Origin: Pseudoduganella umbonata
GTDB taxonomy: Bacteria; Pseudomonadota; Gammaproteobacteria; Burkholderiales; Burkholderiaceae_D
DNA: 64,000 nucleotides
Assembly (NCBI RefSeq): GCF_014192225.1
Contig: NZ_JACHXS010000006.1
Span: 186,001 to 250,000, forward strand
Direction of reading: 5' to 3'
The notes under the pieces were generated by a model. The model did no database searches. It saw only the letters and a list, made by a program, of their open reading frames with translations, and was not told where the DNA came from. Positions 1-9,929 of the stretch are shown here, piece after piece (position 1 is the stretch's first letter; each line of letters opens with the position of its first letter). The position numbers were made by a program, and so were the translations under genes.

Positions 1-269
1 GGACGGCGGCCCGCACTGTCTGCATATCTGCCAAGGATGACCCCGCCCACCGGGCGGGCGATGAAGCCAACACCGAAGACACCGACCGAGAGCAACAGGC
101 TCAAGGCTGGCTCGGCGGTGGGGAAAAAGACCTTGCCGATGGTGTGCGCGAAAAATGCGTACGCGACGAAATCGAAAAACTCGATGCCGTTGCAAAGGAC
201 TGCGGCGACCAGGACGGCGTGGCCGGGCCGCGCGGCTTCAGGCGAGTTTGGCGGTTTTGGTTGCTTCAT
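1..269 (-). CDS. MHS-family MFS transporter, N-terminal part (runs off window)
   Basis: Inner-membrane metabolite:proton symporter of the major facilitator superfamily; the substrate cannot be told from this part. Reading the minus strand from the ATG at 269 gives 89 residues before the window ends. They hold a first membrane segment with the motif CNGIEFFDF, a second hydrophobic segment (LLLSVGVFGVGFIARPVGG) and the loop GRYADSAGRR, which fits the G-x3-D-x2-GR-[KR] signature between helices 2 and 3 of MHS members such as shikimate and proline/betaine carriers. The start lies inside the 3' end of the upstream regulator gene (32-base overlap), so the two are probably co-transcribed. A later non-ATG start is possible. 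Confidence 0.8.
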   Translation of the reverse strand, partial: MKQPKPPNSPEAARPGHAVLVAAVLCNGIEFFDFVAYAFFAHTIGKVFFPTAEPALSLLLSVGVFGVGFIARPVGGVILGRYADSAGRR

Positions 270-3060
270 CGAGCAGCTTGCGCGCGCGCGCGATATCGGG
301 CATGTCCGTTTCCGGCGCCGAGACGAACGGGAACAGCAGGGGCGCGATCTCGTCGTTCCGCAGTTGCGCCATGTACAGGTCGGCAAGTGCCAGCGTTGCT
401 CGCAACTGCTCGGTCCACGCTCCCTGGTCCGCAGCCACCTCGATCGCTGCGGAAAAACTGTTTTCCGCGTCTGAGATGGCGCCGATCTTCCATTGCGACC
501 TGCCACGGGTCACGAGTAATGGCGGTAGGCGCAGCATATCGCCACCGTGGCGGATCATGGCCTCCGCCTCGGTGCACATCGACAGGCTGGCCGCGTGCAG
601 CGACAGGTCGGACAGGGCTTGCGCCATCCACGTCAGGGCGACGCTGGTAATCATCCTGTAGCCATGACCATGCAGCGATTCCACGGCCTTACGAATGCGT
701 TCGAGCCCGGCGGCCGACTGCCCCTGCAGTATCAGAACCTGGCCTTGCAGGACCTCTGCGACATTGCGATACGGTTCGAGCGAATGCAGCTTGCCGATCC
801 GTTCGAGCTCCCGGGCGACGCCGTCGATGCGCTCCATGTCTTGCGCAAAACTGTAGACGGACCCCGCCCAGATCAGGGCGATACAGTACGTGACCGCATG
901 GCCGCGCGCTCTTGCCTTCTGGATGGTCTCCTCGGCAAGCGCGTACGCTTGCGTTTGCTTACCGGTCAGCCAGAAGGTCCTGCTCATGCCACACAATGCG
1001 CGAATGTGATATTCGAAGCTGGCATACGAATCGGGCACTTGTGGCGCGCCACAAGTGCCGGTAAAGCAGCTCTCCCAGTGCCGCTGTGCCTCGCCGACGC
1101 GGCCGACCAAGTGCAGGCACACACCCATTAACGAGTCTACGGCGAAGCGCGATTGGGAATCGTCCAGCGCTGTCAGCAGCAGTCGGGCCTTGCTGGCTAT
1201 CGCCAGTGCCGCCGTGTACGAGCCCTGGCGATGCAGCAGCACCAGGTAGCCATTCAGAACGTGCAGCATCTCCGGCAGGTCGCCCAGCTGTTCGGCAAGG
1301 GCAATGCTCCGGTCGTAGGCTGCAGCGGCACTTCCGCCACGCTCATGTCCCAGGAACATCAATGACTGCCCGAGAGCCCCTTGCAAGCGCATCTCCAGAT
1401 GCGATCCGAGGAAGTGTCCTGGCAGTACGGCCAGGGCAGCTTCTGCCCAGCGGGAGCATTCGATCAGCTGCGAGGCCCGCAATAGGAGCGGGCAGGCGAT
1501 AGCGGCCAATTCGACAGCCATCTCGTGGTTGTTCCTATCGGCTATATGCCAGTCCAGCGCTGCGCGCAGGTTCGGTAGTTCCTGTCCTAGTGTAGTGAAC
1601 ACTTCGTCCCGATGTGTGACGAGCATGAGCCAGTCATGATAGAACAGTGCCTGGCGCCGCAGGATGTCGTTGTACTCGTTCCGGTACTGAAGCATCTCGC
1701 GGCAGTACGATCGTGTGGTGTCCAGCAGGCGATAGCGCAGTGAGGTTCCCCCCGCGTCGACCGCCACCAGCGATTTCGCTACCAGGCCCGCAATCCGGTC
1801 CATCGCGACGAACTGGTCGGTGTCGTGGCAGCAGATTGCTAGCCCGGCATCCAGCGAGAACGTGCCGGCGAATACCGACAGGCGGCGCAGCAGCTTCTGC
1901 TCCTCTTCTTGCAGGAGATTAAAGCTCCAGTCTAGGGTCGCGCGCAAGGTCTGGTGGCGCGCCGTCGCCGTCCTTCTTCCCGGCCACGACAGGGCTGCCC
2001 CGGCGCCGAGGTGGCGCGTGACGGCATGCAGGCCGAGCGCGTCGATCCGGCTGGCAGCGAGCTCGATCGCAAGTGCGATCCCGTCCAGCTCCCGGCAGAC
2101 GCGGGAGACCAGCGGGGCATCATCATCCGTCAAGGAGAACACGAAGCCGCCCGCCGCGGCACGTTCGACGAACAGTGCCACGGCGGGATAAGCAAGTGCC
2201 TCCTGCTTCGTCAGTCCGGCGCCTGGCGGCGGAAACGCCAGCGGCTGCAAGCGGTAGACATATTCTCCGATCGCCTTTAGCACCTCACGGCTCGTGATCA
2301 GGAAGCGGATGTTGGGACAGTTGCGCAGGATCCTCTCGACGAACATCGCAATCTCTTCGATCAGATGCTCGCAGCAGTCAAGCACGATCAGCGACTTGCG
2401 CTCGGCGAGATGGGCTTCCAGTGCTCGTTGATCCTCGACGGAGTGCGCCACGCCCATTGCACCCGCTACGGTTGCACGAATCAGTTCGCGAGCCGTGATG
2501 CACGAGAAATCCACGAAATGGACATCCCCGGCAAACTCCCGGTAGAGCGCGTGCATTGCCGCAGTGGCTACCGTGGTCTTGCCGATTCCGCCGGAGCCGA
2601 CGATCGACACGAGCCGGTACTTCGACAGCGCAGTCGCGAGGGCGGAGATTTCTTCGGAACGGCCAAGCACCGCGGTAGCGAGCGCCGGCAGTCGCGTGCC
2701 AGCGTCTGGCTTCGCGGCGTCGCCATGCGATGCGATGCTGGTTTTCTGCACCGGTGCGATGAAGCTATAGCCCTTGTTGGCTATGTTGATGATGTAGCGA
2801 TGATCGTTGCCGTTGTCGCCCAGAGCCTTACGCAGTGCCACGATATGAAAGCGCAGGTTTCCTTCTTCAACTACCAAGTTCGGCCAGACCCTGGCGAGCA
2901 GTTCGCGCTTTCCAATGATTTCGCCGGCCGACTGCACCAGCACGATTAGCAGTTCCAGGGCGCGGCCGCCGAGCTTGACCGGTATGCCGTCATGCTCGAG
3001 TAGACGTTCTGCAGGAGAGAGGGTGAATGGTCCGAACTGGAACCGCCAATCTGTAGTCAT
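238..3060 (-). CDS. Winged-helix transcriptional regulator with AAA/NB-ARC-like ATPase and TPR-like C-terminus
   Basis: Cytoplasmic signal-dependent transcription regulator, 940 residues. Residues 1-105 form an OmpR/PhoB-type DNA-binding winged helix (ending NIANKGYSFIAPV). An STAND-type ATPase core follows: Walker A GSGGIGKTTVA near residue 155, a Walker B-like stretch LIVLDCCEHL, an FLITSRE sensor motif, and GIALAIELAASRI, equivalent to the GLPLAI motif. The second half is helical and repeat-like, as in MalT/AfsR-type proteins, and probably senses a ligand or partner. It is transcribed away from the hydrolase at 3297 across a 236-base gap, and its 3' end overlaps a transporter gene, so it may control either. 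The inducer is unknown. Confidence 0.9.
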   Translation of the reverse strand: MTTDWRFQFGPFTLSPAERLLEHDGIPVKLGGRALELLIVLVQSAGEIIGKRELLARVWPNLVVEEGNLRFHIVALRKALGDNGNDHRYIINIANKGYSFIAPVQKTSIASHGDAAKPDAGTRLPALATAVLGRSEEISALATALSKYRLVSIVGSGGIGKTTVATAAMHALYREFAGDVHFVDFSCITARELIRATVAGAMGVAHSVEDQRALEAHLAERKSLIVLDCCEHLIEEIAMFVERILRNCPNIRFLITSREVLKAIGEYVYRLQPLAFPPPGAGLTKQEALAYPAVALFVERAAAGGFVFSLTDDDAPLVSRVCRELDGIALAIELAASRIDALGLHAVTRHLGAGAALSWPGRRTATARHQTLRATLDWSFNLLQEEEQKLLRRLSVFAGTFSLDAGLAICCHDTDQFVAMDRIAGLVAKSLVAVDAGGTSLRYRLLDTTRSYCREMLQYRNEYNDILRRQALFYHDWLMLVTHRDEVFTTLGQELPNLRAALDWHIADRNNHEMAVELAAIACPLLLRASQLIECSRWAEAALAVLPGHFLGSHLEMRLQGALGQSLMFLGHERGGSAAAAYDRSIALAEQLGDLPEMLHVLNGYLVLLHRQGSYTAALAIASKARLLLTALDDSQSRFAVDSLMGVCLHLVGRVGEAQRHWESCFTGTCGAPQVPDSYASFEYHIRALCGMSRTFWLTGKQTQAYALAEETIQKARARGHAVTYCIALIWAGSVYSFAQDMERIDGVARELERIGKLHSLEPYRNVAEVLQGQVLILQGQSAAGLERIRKAVESLHGHGYRMITSVALTWMAQALSDLSLHAASLSMCTEAEAMIRHGGDMLRLPPLLVTRGRSQWKIGAISDAENSFSAAIEVAADQGAWTEQLRATLALADLYMAQLRNDEIAPLLFPFVSAPETDMPDIARARKLLDEATKTAKLA

Positions 3061-3296
3061 TGTATTAGAACATCACCAGAACCGCTCATTAACTCTCAGT
3101 TTAACATAATTGCCAGAGGAAAACTCAGGGAGACCGGGAGGGGACCACTAGGCCTTGCGAGGGATGCAGGGCGCCCCGTTCTGTAATCGACACTCCTATG
3201 GGGTATTGTGCCCTGCGCGACCCTGCCCCAGACTGCTGCCCGTGCGTGCGATTCCATGCTCGCGCATCCGTATGCAGAATTTACGAGGTTCGCTCC

Positions 3297-4076
3297 ATGC
3301 ATGATGCGTCGCTGATTTCCCTTTTCCATGTACCGGGCCGCAAGCGTGAGGTGCTGGCAACACTACCCCTGCCGGCATCGCCGATGCAGGCCAGGGATGT
3401 GGTGCTCGTGCCCGGTGCATTCGTCGATGGTGGGAGCTGGGAGCAGGTTTACCAGCGACTCACCGCGAAAGGCTACCGCGTCAGCGTCGCGCAGATTCCG
3501 GCCACGTCGCTCCAGGCGGATATTGCCGCGACCCGGGCCATGATAGACATGCACGATGGACCCGTCATCCTCGTGGGGCATTCGTACGGGGGCGTCGTCA
3601 TTTCCGAAGCGGGCAATCATCCTCGGGTGGCGCGCCTGGTCTACATTGCCGCGCTCGTGCCCGACTGTGGCGAGTCTGCGCAGAAGCTGCTCGCCTTCCC
3701 GCCTGCGGGCGCTGCAATTCCGCCGATCATGGCGCCAGTGAACGGTTTTCTTCGGTTGCAGCAGGAGCTATTCGCCAGCGCTTTCGCGGGCGACCTTACA
3801 GCTGATCGTGCGGCATTCCTCGCCAGTGCGCAACGGCCCTGGGGCGTTGCGGCCTTCACAGGCGAGGTATCGATCCCCGCATGGCGTTCCAAGCCGAGCT
3901 GGTACCTGGTCGCAGCACGTGACCGGATGATTCCGCCGGAAGAACAGAGAGCGATGGCAGCCCGTGCCGCCGCTGTAATCGCGGAAACCGCAGCCAGCCA
4001 TGCCGTCCACGAGGCGCGGCCGGACTGTGTAGTAGCCCATATCGACAAAGCGGCGCGAGGCACTCGCTGGTGCTGA
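3297..4076 (+). CDS. Alpha/beta-fold hydrolase (esterase-like)
   Basis: Soluble alpha/beta hydrolase, 259 residues from the ATG at 3297, which has a GAGG sequence about nine bases upstream. An in-frame ATG at 3198 would add 33 unlikely residues. Visible features are the oxyanion-side motif LVPGAFVDGGSW, the nucleophile elbow GHSYGG, an acid in AARDRMI and a C-terminal catalytic His in SHAVHEARP, followed by a short helix. This layout is typical of the salicylate-esterase/EstC-like group (AB_hydrolase_6); the substrate is unknown. It is divergent from the winged-helix/ATPase regulator, which makes that protein its likely controller. Confidence 0.85.
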   Translation: MHDASLISLFHVPGRKREVLATLPLPASPMQARDVVLVPGAFVDGGSWEQVYQRLTAKGYRVSVAQIPATSLQADIAATRAMIDMHDGPVILVGHSYGGVVISEAGNHPRVARLVYIAALVPDCGESAQKLLAFPPAGAAIPPIMAPVNGFLRLQQELFASAFAGDLTADRAAFLASAQRPWGVAAFTGEVSIPAWRSKPSWYLVAARDRMIPPEEQRAMAARAAAVIAETAASHAVHEARPDCVVAHIDKAARGTRWC

Positions 4077-4500
4077 GCGGCGTTCGCACTGCACACCATT
4101 CCATCTGCGTCCGGCCTGGCAGATAGCCGATGGCCGTGCCTAGCTAGGTACAGGCATGCGCGCGCCACCGGAACAGCGCCACAGGGCTAGCGCCATCGAC
4201 AGACCGACTAGGGTTGACCCAGGCTGACTCCAAGGAGTTATCCCATCCGGCGCGTTGTCCAGGTGCAGTCGCGCTTCATAGAATTGCTCTGTCAGTGTGT
4301 ACGGTCGATCCGGCCTCGCGATGCGCAATCTGTCAGTCGAAACGACATCCATTTGCGCCGACGAGAAGGGCGCCAGTAATGGTGGCTGTTGCCGCTGAAT
4401 CAGTCACAGGATGGCCGGAAAAGCGGTAACCATGTCCTACCGAAATGTGCAGGCCAGCGCAAACTGACACTCATCCAATCACACGTTAAAGGAAACAACC
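4077..4500. other. Intergenic region, no gene seen
   Basis: About 420 bases between the hydrolase and the SDR-MFS-metallo-hydrolase operon. I see no convincing reading frame, RNA or repeat. It should contain the operon promoter, and the last bases (AAAGGAAAC) are the ribosome binding site of the SDR gene. Confidence 0.5.
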
Positions 4501-5265
4501 ATGAAAACCAACGGCAATACGATCTTCATCACTGGTGGCACCTCGGGCATCGGTCGCGGCATCGCCGAAGCGTTCCATCGGCTGGGCAACCAGGTCATCA
4601 TCAGCGGCCGCCGAAAGGCACTGCTCGATGAAGTGACGACGGCTAATCCTGGCATGCGGGCGGTGGAACTCGATATCCAGGACCCGCAGCAGATCAAGGC
4701 CGTAGCCGCACAGCTGGTGCGCGATTTCCCCATGCTGAACGTCTTGTTCAACAATGCCGGCATCATGCCGTTCGATGACGCGGCCGGTGAAATCGACGAC
4801 GAGACCGCCGTCTCTACCGTGGCGACGAACCTGCTCGGCCCAGTGCGCATGACGTCCGCCCTTCTGCCCCACCTGAAGCAGCAAAAGGACGCAGTCGTGA
4901 TTCACAACTCCTCGGTCCTGGCATTCGTGCCGCTGGCCAGCACCGCCGTGTATTCGGCTACAAAGGCAGCCATCCACTCATATGCGTTGTCGCAGCGCTT
5001 CATGCTGAAGGGGAGCGGCGTCCGTGTGGTCGAAATCGCGCCGCCTTGGGTCGATACCGACCTCGTTTATAAGAGTGGGGATTCGCGCGCCATGCCGCTG
5101 TCCGATTTCATCGCTGCAACGATGGCAGGTCTGGCGGAAGGCAAGGATGAAGTGTATGTGGAAGGAATACAGGCACTGCGCGACAACCCCGGCTCTGGCG
5201 AACATGCCTTCTTCACGGCATTCAACCAGTCGCTGAAGGAAAATCCGATCCCAGTCGGGCACTAA
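4501..5265 (+). CDS. SDR-family oxidoreductase (DltE-like)
   Basis: NAD(P)-dependent short-chain dehydrogenase/reductase, 254 residues, cytoplasmic. The N-terminal cofactor motif is ITGGTSGIG. NNAG lies near residue 85 and the catalytic Ser and YxxxK are in NSSVLAF...VYSATK. The C-terminal PPWVDTDL region and overall length fit the DltE-like SDR subgroup. AAAGGAAAC precedes the ATG at good spacing. It is the first gene of a three-gene operon: the MFS gene begins three bases after its stop, and the metallo-hydrolase is translationally coupled behind that. The substrate is unknown. Confidence 0.88.
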   Translation: MKTNGNTIFITGGTSGIGRGIAEAFHRLGNQVIISGRRKALLDEVTTANPGMRAVELDIQDPQQIKAVAAQLVRDFPMLNVLFNNAGIMPFDDAAGEIDDETAVSTVATNLLGPVRMTSALLPHLKQQKDAVVIHNSSVLAFVPLASTAVYSATKAAIHSYALSQRFMLKGSGVRVVEIAPPWVDTDLVYKSGDSRAMPLSDFIAATMAGLAEGKDEVYVEGIQALRDNPGSGEHAFFTAFNQSLKENPIPVGH

Positions 5266-5268
5266 GCC

Positions 5269-6450
5269 ATGCACCCCGTCCCACCATCGACGGCAATGGC
5301 GCTGCGCTCGCTGGCTCTTGCGTACTTTGTGCAGGCTACGGGTGCACTGTCGGTGGTAGGAACCCTGGCCGCCATCGCCGCTGAATGGCATCTACGCGAC
5401 GAGCAGGCGGCGCTGCTGATCACTGTCTTCGGCGTCACCTTCGCATTGGCAGCGCCGCTGTTGCAGATGGCGTTCGGGCACTTGCCGCGGCGCCGACAAG
5501 TGCTGATCGGCCTCGCGCTGTTCAGCACCGCCGCAATAATATTCGCGCTTGCGCCGGGCTATTACATACTGCTGGCGGCCCGAATTGCTATGGGTTTGGG
5601 GGCCGCGTTGATCGGTCCAGTGCTGGGTGCGCTAGCGGCCGGGTTAGTCGAAGACGAGCAACAGGGAAGCGCCATCGCCATGGTCCTGCTGGGCCTGAGC
5701 ATGGCGGGTCTGGCCGGCATACCACTCGCAACCTGGGCAGCGCAGGCATGGGGACCGCGCACGTTGTTTCTGGCAATCGGCGCGGCCGGCCTGCTGACCG
5801 TGGTGCTGATCCGCAGCACTGTGCCGGCTCAAGCAGGGGGCGAGAAGGTTTCGCCTAGCACTTTGGGTCGGGTCGTGTTTGATCCCATATTGCTGCCAGC
5901 GTACTTCGTGGTGTTCTTTGCGGCTGCTGCCGTGTACGCGACTTACGCTTTTCTCGTGCCGATCATCCGTGATGTGTTCCACGGTGGCGAACAAACTGCT
6001 TCGTTGGCGATGGCGGTATTGGGAGTGTCCGGCGTAGTGGGCAATCTCTTCGTGGTACGCCTTGCACGACGCTACAGCGCCGACACTTTGCTGGTGGCCG
6101 GGATGGCGATCCTGGGGTTCGACCTGATGCTGCTGCTTGTTGTGCCACCCACGTTGGCGCAGCTCTTCGGTGTACTGATGCTTTGGGCATTCGCCACGGA
6201 TATCGTGTGGCCTTCTCAGCAGCGACGCATTGCCGAACTCTCTGCGCAACTGCGGGGCGTGGCCTTGGCGGTGACGGCATCGTTCGTGTTCGCAGGCATC
6301 GCTTTGGGCTCCGCCCTTGCAGGGTTCCTGTACGTGCGCTGGGGCTTTCACGCGAACTTGTTTGGCTCATTGGTATTGCTGGCTCTGTCGTGGGCCTGTC
6401 TTGCCCTGTCGGCGCGCCGCACGCTTCTTACAACGAAAGGTATCTTATGA
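5269..6450 (+). CDS. MFS transporter (drug/sugar efflux type)
   Basis: Inner-membrane transporter of 393 residues with about 12 hydrophobic segments. The loop after helix 2 (FGHLPRRRQVLIG) resembles the MFS A-motif region of the AraJ/PbuE-like exporters, and helix 4 starts RIAMGLGAALIGPVLGALAAG. It begins three bases after the SDR stop and ends in an ATGA overlap with the next gene, so the three genes form one operon. No strong Shine-Dalgarno is visible, which fits translational coupling; the ATG at 5296 is an alternative start. Export of a small toxic or signal molecule is possible but not shown. Confidence 0.88.
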   Translation: MHPVPPSTAMALRSLALAYFVQATGALSVVGTLAAIAAEWHLRDEQAALLITVFGVTFALAAPLLQMAFGHLPRRRQVLIGLALFSTAAIIFALAPGYYILLAARIAMGLGAALIGPVLGALAAGLVEDEQQGSAIAMVLLGLSMAGLAGIPLATWAAQAWGPRTLFLAIGAAGLLTVVLIRSTVPAQAGGEKVSPSTLGRVVFDPILLPAYFVVFFAAAAVYATYAFLVPIIRDVFHGGEQTASLAMAVLGVSGVVGNLFVVRLARRYSADTLLVAGMAILGFDLMLLLVVPPTLAQLFGVLMLWAFATDIVWPSQQRRIAELSAQLRGVALAVTASFVFAGIALGSALAGFLYVRWGFHANLFGSLVLLALSWACLALSARRTLLTTKGIL

Positions 6451-7280
6451 AGATTCTGAAAACTGCGCTGCTTTCTTTGGTGCTGTTCTCCGGCGCCGGC
6501 CAGACCTGGGGCGCAACGGACGTACGGCTTTACCGTCTAGATTGCGGGACCATGCATATCGGCGACATGTCGATGATGTCCGACGCGGGCCACTATAAGG
6601 GCCGCTCGTACGATATCGTCATTTCCTGCTATCTCGTCAAACACGGCGATACCTGGATGCTGTGGGATACGGGATTCGCGCGTCCATTCCTGACAGGCCT
6701 AAAACAGGGGGCGCTCGAAATGAATCTGTCGACCACCATCGACAAGCAAATCAAGGGACTCGGTCTTGAGCCCACCGACATCCATTATGTGGCGCTGTCG
6801 CACGCGCACTTCGATCATGCGGGGCAGACAAATGACTTTCCGGCCGCCACGCTGGTCCTGCAGAAGGCCGAGCGCGCGGTGCTGAGGGATGAGAAGGCTG
6901 CTTCGGAGCACTTCATTCAGCCGGAATTAATTGGGAAACACCTTGCCTCAGGCCGGATACAGGAAATCGATGGCGACCATGACTTTTTCGGCGACGGGAC
7001 GGTCCGTGCCATCGCTCTTCCAGGGCATACCCCCGGTCACATGGCCTTGCAGGTGACGCTACCGCGCAGCGGTGTGGTGATTCTGTCGGGCGACCAATGG
7101 CACTTTCCCGAGAACCGCCGCGACAACCAGGTACCAACGTTCAATTTCGATCATGACGCCACGATCGACTCCTCAGGAAAACTGGAGCGGCTGATTGCGC
7201 GCACGAAGGCCAAGCTGATCATCCAGCACGAGCCGGCAGACAATGCGCAATTGCCTGTGCTGCCCGGTTATCTCGACTAG
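6447..7280 (+). CDS. Exported MBL-fold metallo-hydrolase, AHL-lactonase-like
   Basis: Metallo-beta-lactamase-fold hydrolase, 277 residues, with an N-terminal signal peptide (MKILKTALLSLVLFSGAGQ) that directs it to the periplasm. Metal ligands are clear: HAHFDH near residue 115, LPGHTPGH, LSGDQWHF and a C-terminal IIQHEP His. The order and spacing resemble the N-acyl-homoserine lactonase branch (AttM/AiiB/AiiA), but other lactones are equally possible. The start codon overlaps the stop of the MFS gene (ATGA), indicating coupling. Quorum-signal degradation is an inference from fold only. Confidence 0.82.
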   Translation: MKILKTALLSLVLFSGAGQTWGATDVRLYRLDCGTMHIGDMSMMSDAGHYKGRSYDIVISCYLVKHGDTWMLWDTGFARPFLTGLKQGALEMNLSTTIDKQIKGLGLEPTDIHYVALSHAHFDHAGQTNDFPAATLVLQKAERAVLRDEKAASEHFIQPELIGKHLASGRIQEIDGDHDFFGDGTVRAIALPGHTPGHMALQVTLPRSGVVILSGDQWHFPENRRDNQVPTFNFDHDATIDSSGKLERLIARTKAKLIIQHEPADNAQLPVLPGYLD

Positions 7281-7487
7281 GGAATGCCTCTGGCGCGACG
7301 TGAGGTCGTGCAGCCGCTTGGTTGCATAACCACGTTGCGCTGCCGATGAAGTTGGACTAATGTGACCGATCGCATGTTTTTCGGTGTTCTCCGGGCGCGA
7401 TGATGCGCTACGTATCCATTGATCGCCGTAGTCGCAGCAGACGCGATCACAGCGCAGCGCAAGGGTAAGACGCTGCGGCGTGCGATG

Positions 7488-8252
7488 TCAGTACGCGACC
7501 TTGAACGTTGGGCTCTCTTCTGTTCGCCCTTGACGGCGATCGTACAGACGCGTAGTCGCCACATTGGCGTGGCCGACCCATTCCTGTACCTTTCCCAGGT
7601 CAGCGTTATTCTCCAGCGCATTGGTAATGGCGGTAGCGCGCAGCGCATGAGGACCAAAACCTTCGACGTTGATGCCGACCTTGCTGCTGTATTTGGCAAG
7701 CAGCTTGTACACACCGTCCGGCGTGATGGCACGAACGGCACCCTGTGTATTGTTGCTCACTGGCCGAAACAACGGTCCGGCCTTGGCGTTGCCATGACCC
7801 GCCGCCTTGAGGTATGCGGTAATCGCACTGGCCGCGGCGTGGTGCAATGGCACGTATCGGATTTTGTTGCCTTTGCCGTGTACCTGCAGGTGCCGCAATC
7901 CGCGGCGCTGCTGCAAATCCGCTAAGCGCAGGCAGCACAACTCTGCGCGTCGTAATCCATGATAGAGCAGGGTGGCCAAAATGGCGTGATCGCGCCGGCC
8001 TTGCAAGGTCGTGGTGTCGGGTGCCGACAGGAGTGCTCGCGCCTGCTCGTCACCGATGGCGGGCGTTCGACCCTCCTGGCTCCCCATGCGCGGACGTTCG
8101 ACGCCATCGACCGGATTACCTTGAATGGCGTTGGCTTCGCAAAGTGCCTCAAATAATGAGCTCAGTGCGGACAGCTTGCGGCGAATCGTCGTGCCGGCCA
8201 GCGAACGGCGTTCCAGGTCGCGGCGCCACGCCAGGACATGTGCACGACCCAT
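7488..8252 (-). pseudogene. Tyrosine recombinase/integrase, 5'-truncated
   Basis: XerC/D-like phage-type integrase of which about 254 residues remain. The catalytic domain is whole: Arg in HGLRRAELCCLR, Lys in HGKGNKIRYVPL, HALRATAITN, WVGHANVATT and the nucleophile Tyr in RLYDRR. Part of the core-binding domain is present (ERRSLAGTTIRRKLSALSSLF), but its first half is absent. Near 8255-8270 the sequence changes to that of a GH43 gene on the opposite strand. An ATG at 8252 could still start a shortened protein. Without the N-terminal arm/core-binding part it is probably unable to recombine. It may derive from an element whose att scar lies at 10070. Confidence 0.8.
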
Positions 8253-8265
8253 CTGGCGAAAGCGG

Positions 8266-9404
8266 TGCGGATCCTCGATGCCGACAGGCTGCCGAAAGCG
8301 CATACGTCGCAAGGGCCGCTGCCGTGGTTCACGACCGAAGGGCCGAAGCTGTATAAGCGCGGCGGATGGTATTACGTGTTCGCGCCTTCCGGCTCCGTCA
8401 AGGGCGGCTGGCAGGGCGTGTTCCGGTCGCGCCGGATCGACGGCCCCTATGAAGGCCGTAATGTGATGGACCAGGGCGATACGCCGATCAATGGCCCGCA
8501 CCAGGGCGCGTGGGTGGACACGCCGTCCGGCGAAGACTGGTTCTTGCATTTCTCCGACACGGATTCCTATGGGCGCCGCGTGTTCCTGCAACCCATGCAA
8601 TGGGGGGCCGATGGCTGGCCGATCATTGGCCGAAGGCGGGGCAGCCAGCCCTACGGCGCACCGGTCGCACGCAACCGCAAGCCAAACGTCGCTTCACAGC
8701 CGGTGACCGTCCCGGTTACCAGCGACGAGTTCGACAACGGCTATCACCGGGGCTGGCAATGGATGGCCAACCCGATGCCGGATTGGGTCGATCCGGCGGT
8801 CAAGGGCAAGCTGCGGCTGAAAGCAGTGTCGTCGCCGGCCAACCTATGGGAGGCCGGACATCTGCTGACCCAGAAGCTGCCAGGCATGGCGTTCTCGGTA
8901 ACCACCGCCGTCGAACTGAAGCCGGGCGGACAGCCAGGCGAGCGTGCCGGGCTGGTGGCATATGGCTACGACTACGCGTGGATCGGTCTGGAAAACACGG
9001 CGGCAGGCCAGCGCCTCGTGCAAGTCACGCGCCTGGGCGCCGATCTTGGGCTCAGCAAAGGTCATGTGCGGCAAAGCCACGAGACGGTGCTCGTCGCTCC
9101 CGTCGAAGTGAGGGGGCCGGTCCATGTGCGGCTGTCGTTCAGTCCCGTCGAGGTGCCGGACGCGGCGCCCGACTTTCCGCACTACTGGCATTCGATGCTG
9201 CATTCGACCCATGCGAAGGTGACGTTCAGCTACAGCCTGGATGGGACTACTTTCCAGCCTTTCGGTCCCGCGTTCACCACGCAGCCGGGCCGCTGGGTCG
9301 GCACGCAGGTGGGCCTGTTCGCGCAGGCGCCGGGCGGCACGCCGTCGAATACGGCCACGCGGGCCGGGTATGGGGAGTTCGATTATTTCCGGTTTTCGGA
9401 ATGA
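8266..9404 (+). pseudogene. GH43 glycoside hydrolase, C-terminal fragment
   Basis: The 3' two-thirds of a family 43 glycosidase (beta-xylosidase / arabinofuranosidase type). It starts at about LDADRLPKAH, keeps the TEGPKLYKR segment expected to carry the general-acid Glu and the blade motif NGPHQGAWVDT, then the C-terminal beta-sandwich (about residues 160-380) ending GEFDYFRFSE. The first propeller blades with the general-base Asp are missing. The open frame continues upstream only through antisense integrase DNA, so no native start exists. A piece of a GH43 N-terminus lies 2.3 kb downstream at 11695. The fragment is probably non-functional. Confidence 0.8.
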
Positions 9405-9687
9405 TGCCCGATACCTGGAGCGAGCCCGGGCAGCAGGTAATCCGCTTCGCGCATTGGCTCATCCCGCGGCACTGGCGCAGGCAAATGCATCAAGCCGAAC
9501 AATACCAGTCGGTAACCACCAGCTTCGCTGCCTTGTCAGCCCGCTAGTAAAAGGGTGAGCAAGTACCTATAGCGCGGCGTGCACGGTATCCTCCGCTCGT
9601 CTTTGCCAGACTCGACTGTCAGCCAGTGCACCCAGCGCGCGAACCTGTGGAAGGTTTGCCACGCCAGTACACTGGCCCTCGATTATC

Positions 9688-9929
9688 AGTGTTCGAGATT
9701 TCTCTCCTGTTCGTTGACGCCGTCTGCTGGTTAAAAACATATGTGAAAGCGAGCGAATGTCGGTGCGTCAATTTTTTGCATGGCATCCATCGGTGGCTTC
9801 AATGAGGTGGGGTCCGCCGCAGCCAGTCGTTTTAATAGTTCGCAAGAGATCATTGTTTGGCGCCTGAGCACGAAGCCAATTGATTCGGAAAACTCTGATT
9901 TTGCAATGATCGAACGGCCGTGCAAGCCG
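9688..9929 (+). repeat. Direct repeat R1, copy a
   Basis: A 242-base unit that recurs at 11847-12087 in the same orientation, with 14 differences by eye (about 94% identity). It begins AGTGTTCGAGATTTCTC and ends ACGGCCGTGCAAGCCG; flanks diverge at once on both sides. A weak inverted similarity (GTTCGA) lies near the two ends. In the longest plus frame the differences fall on amino-acid-changing sites and copy b has a stop in the best minus frame, so it is probably not protein-coding. It could be the end of a mobile element or a recombination substrate. Confidence 0.85.
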
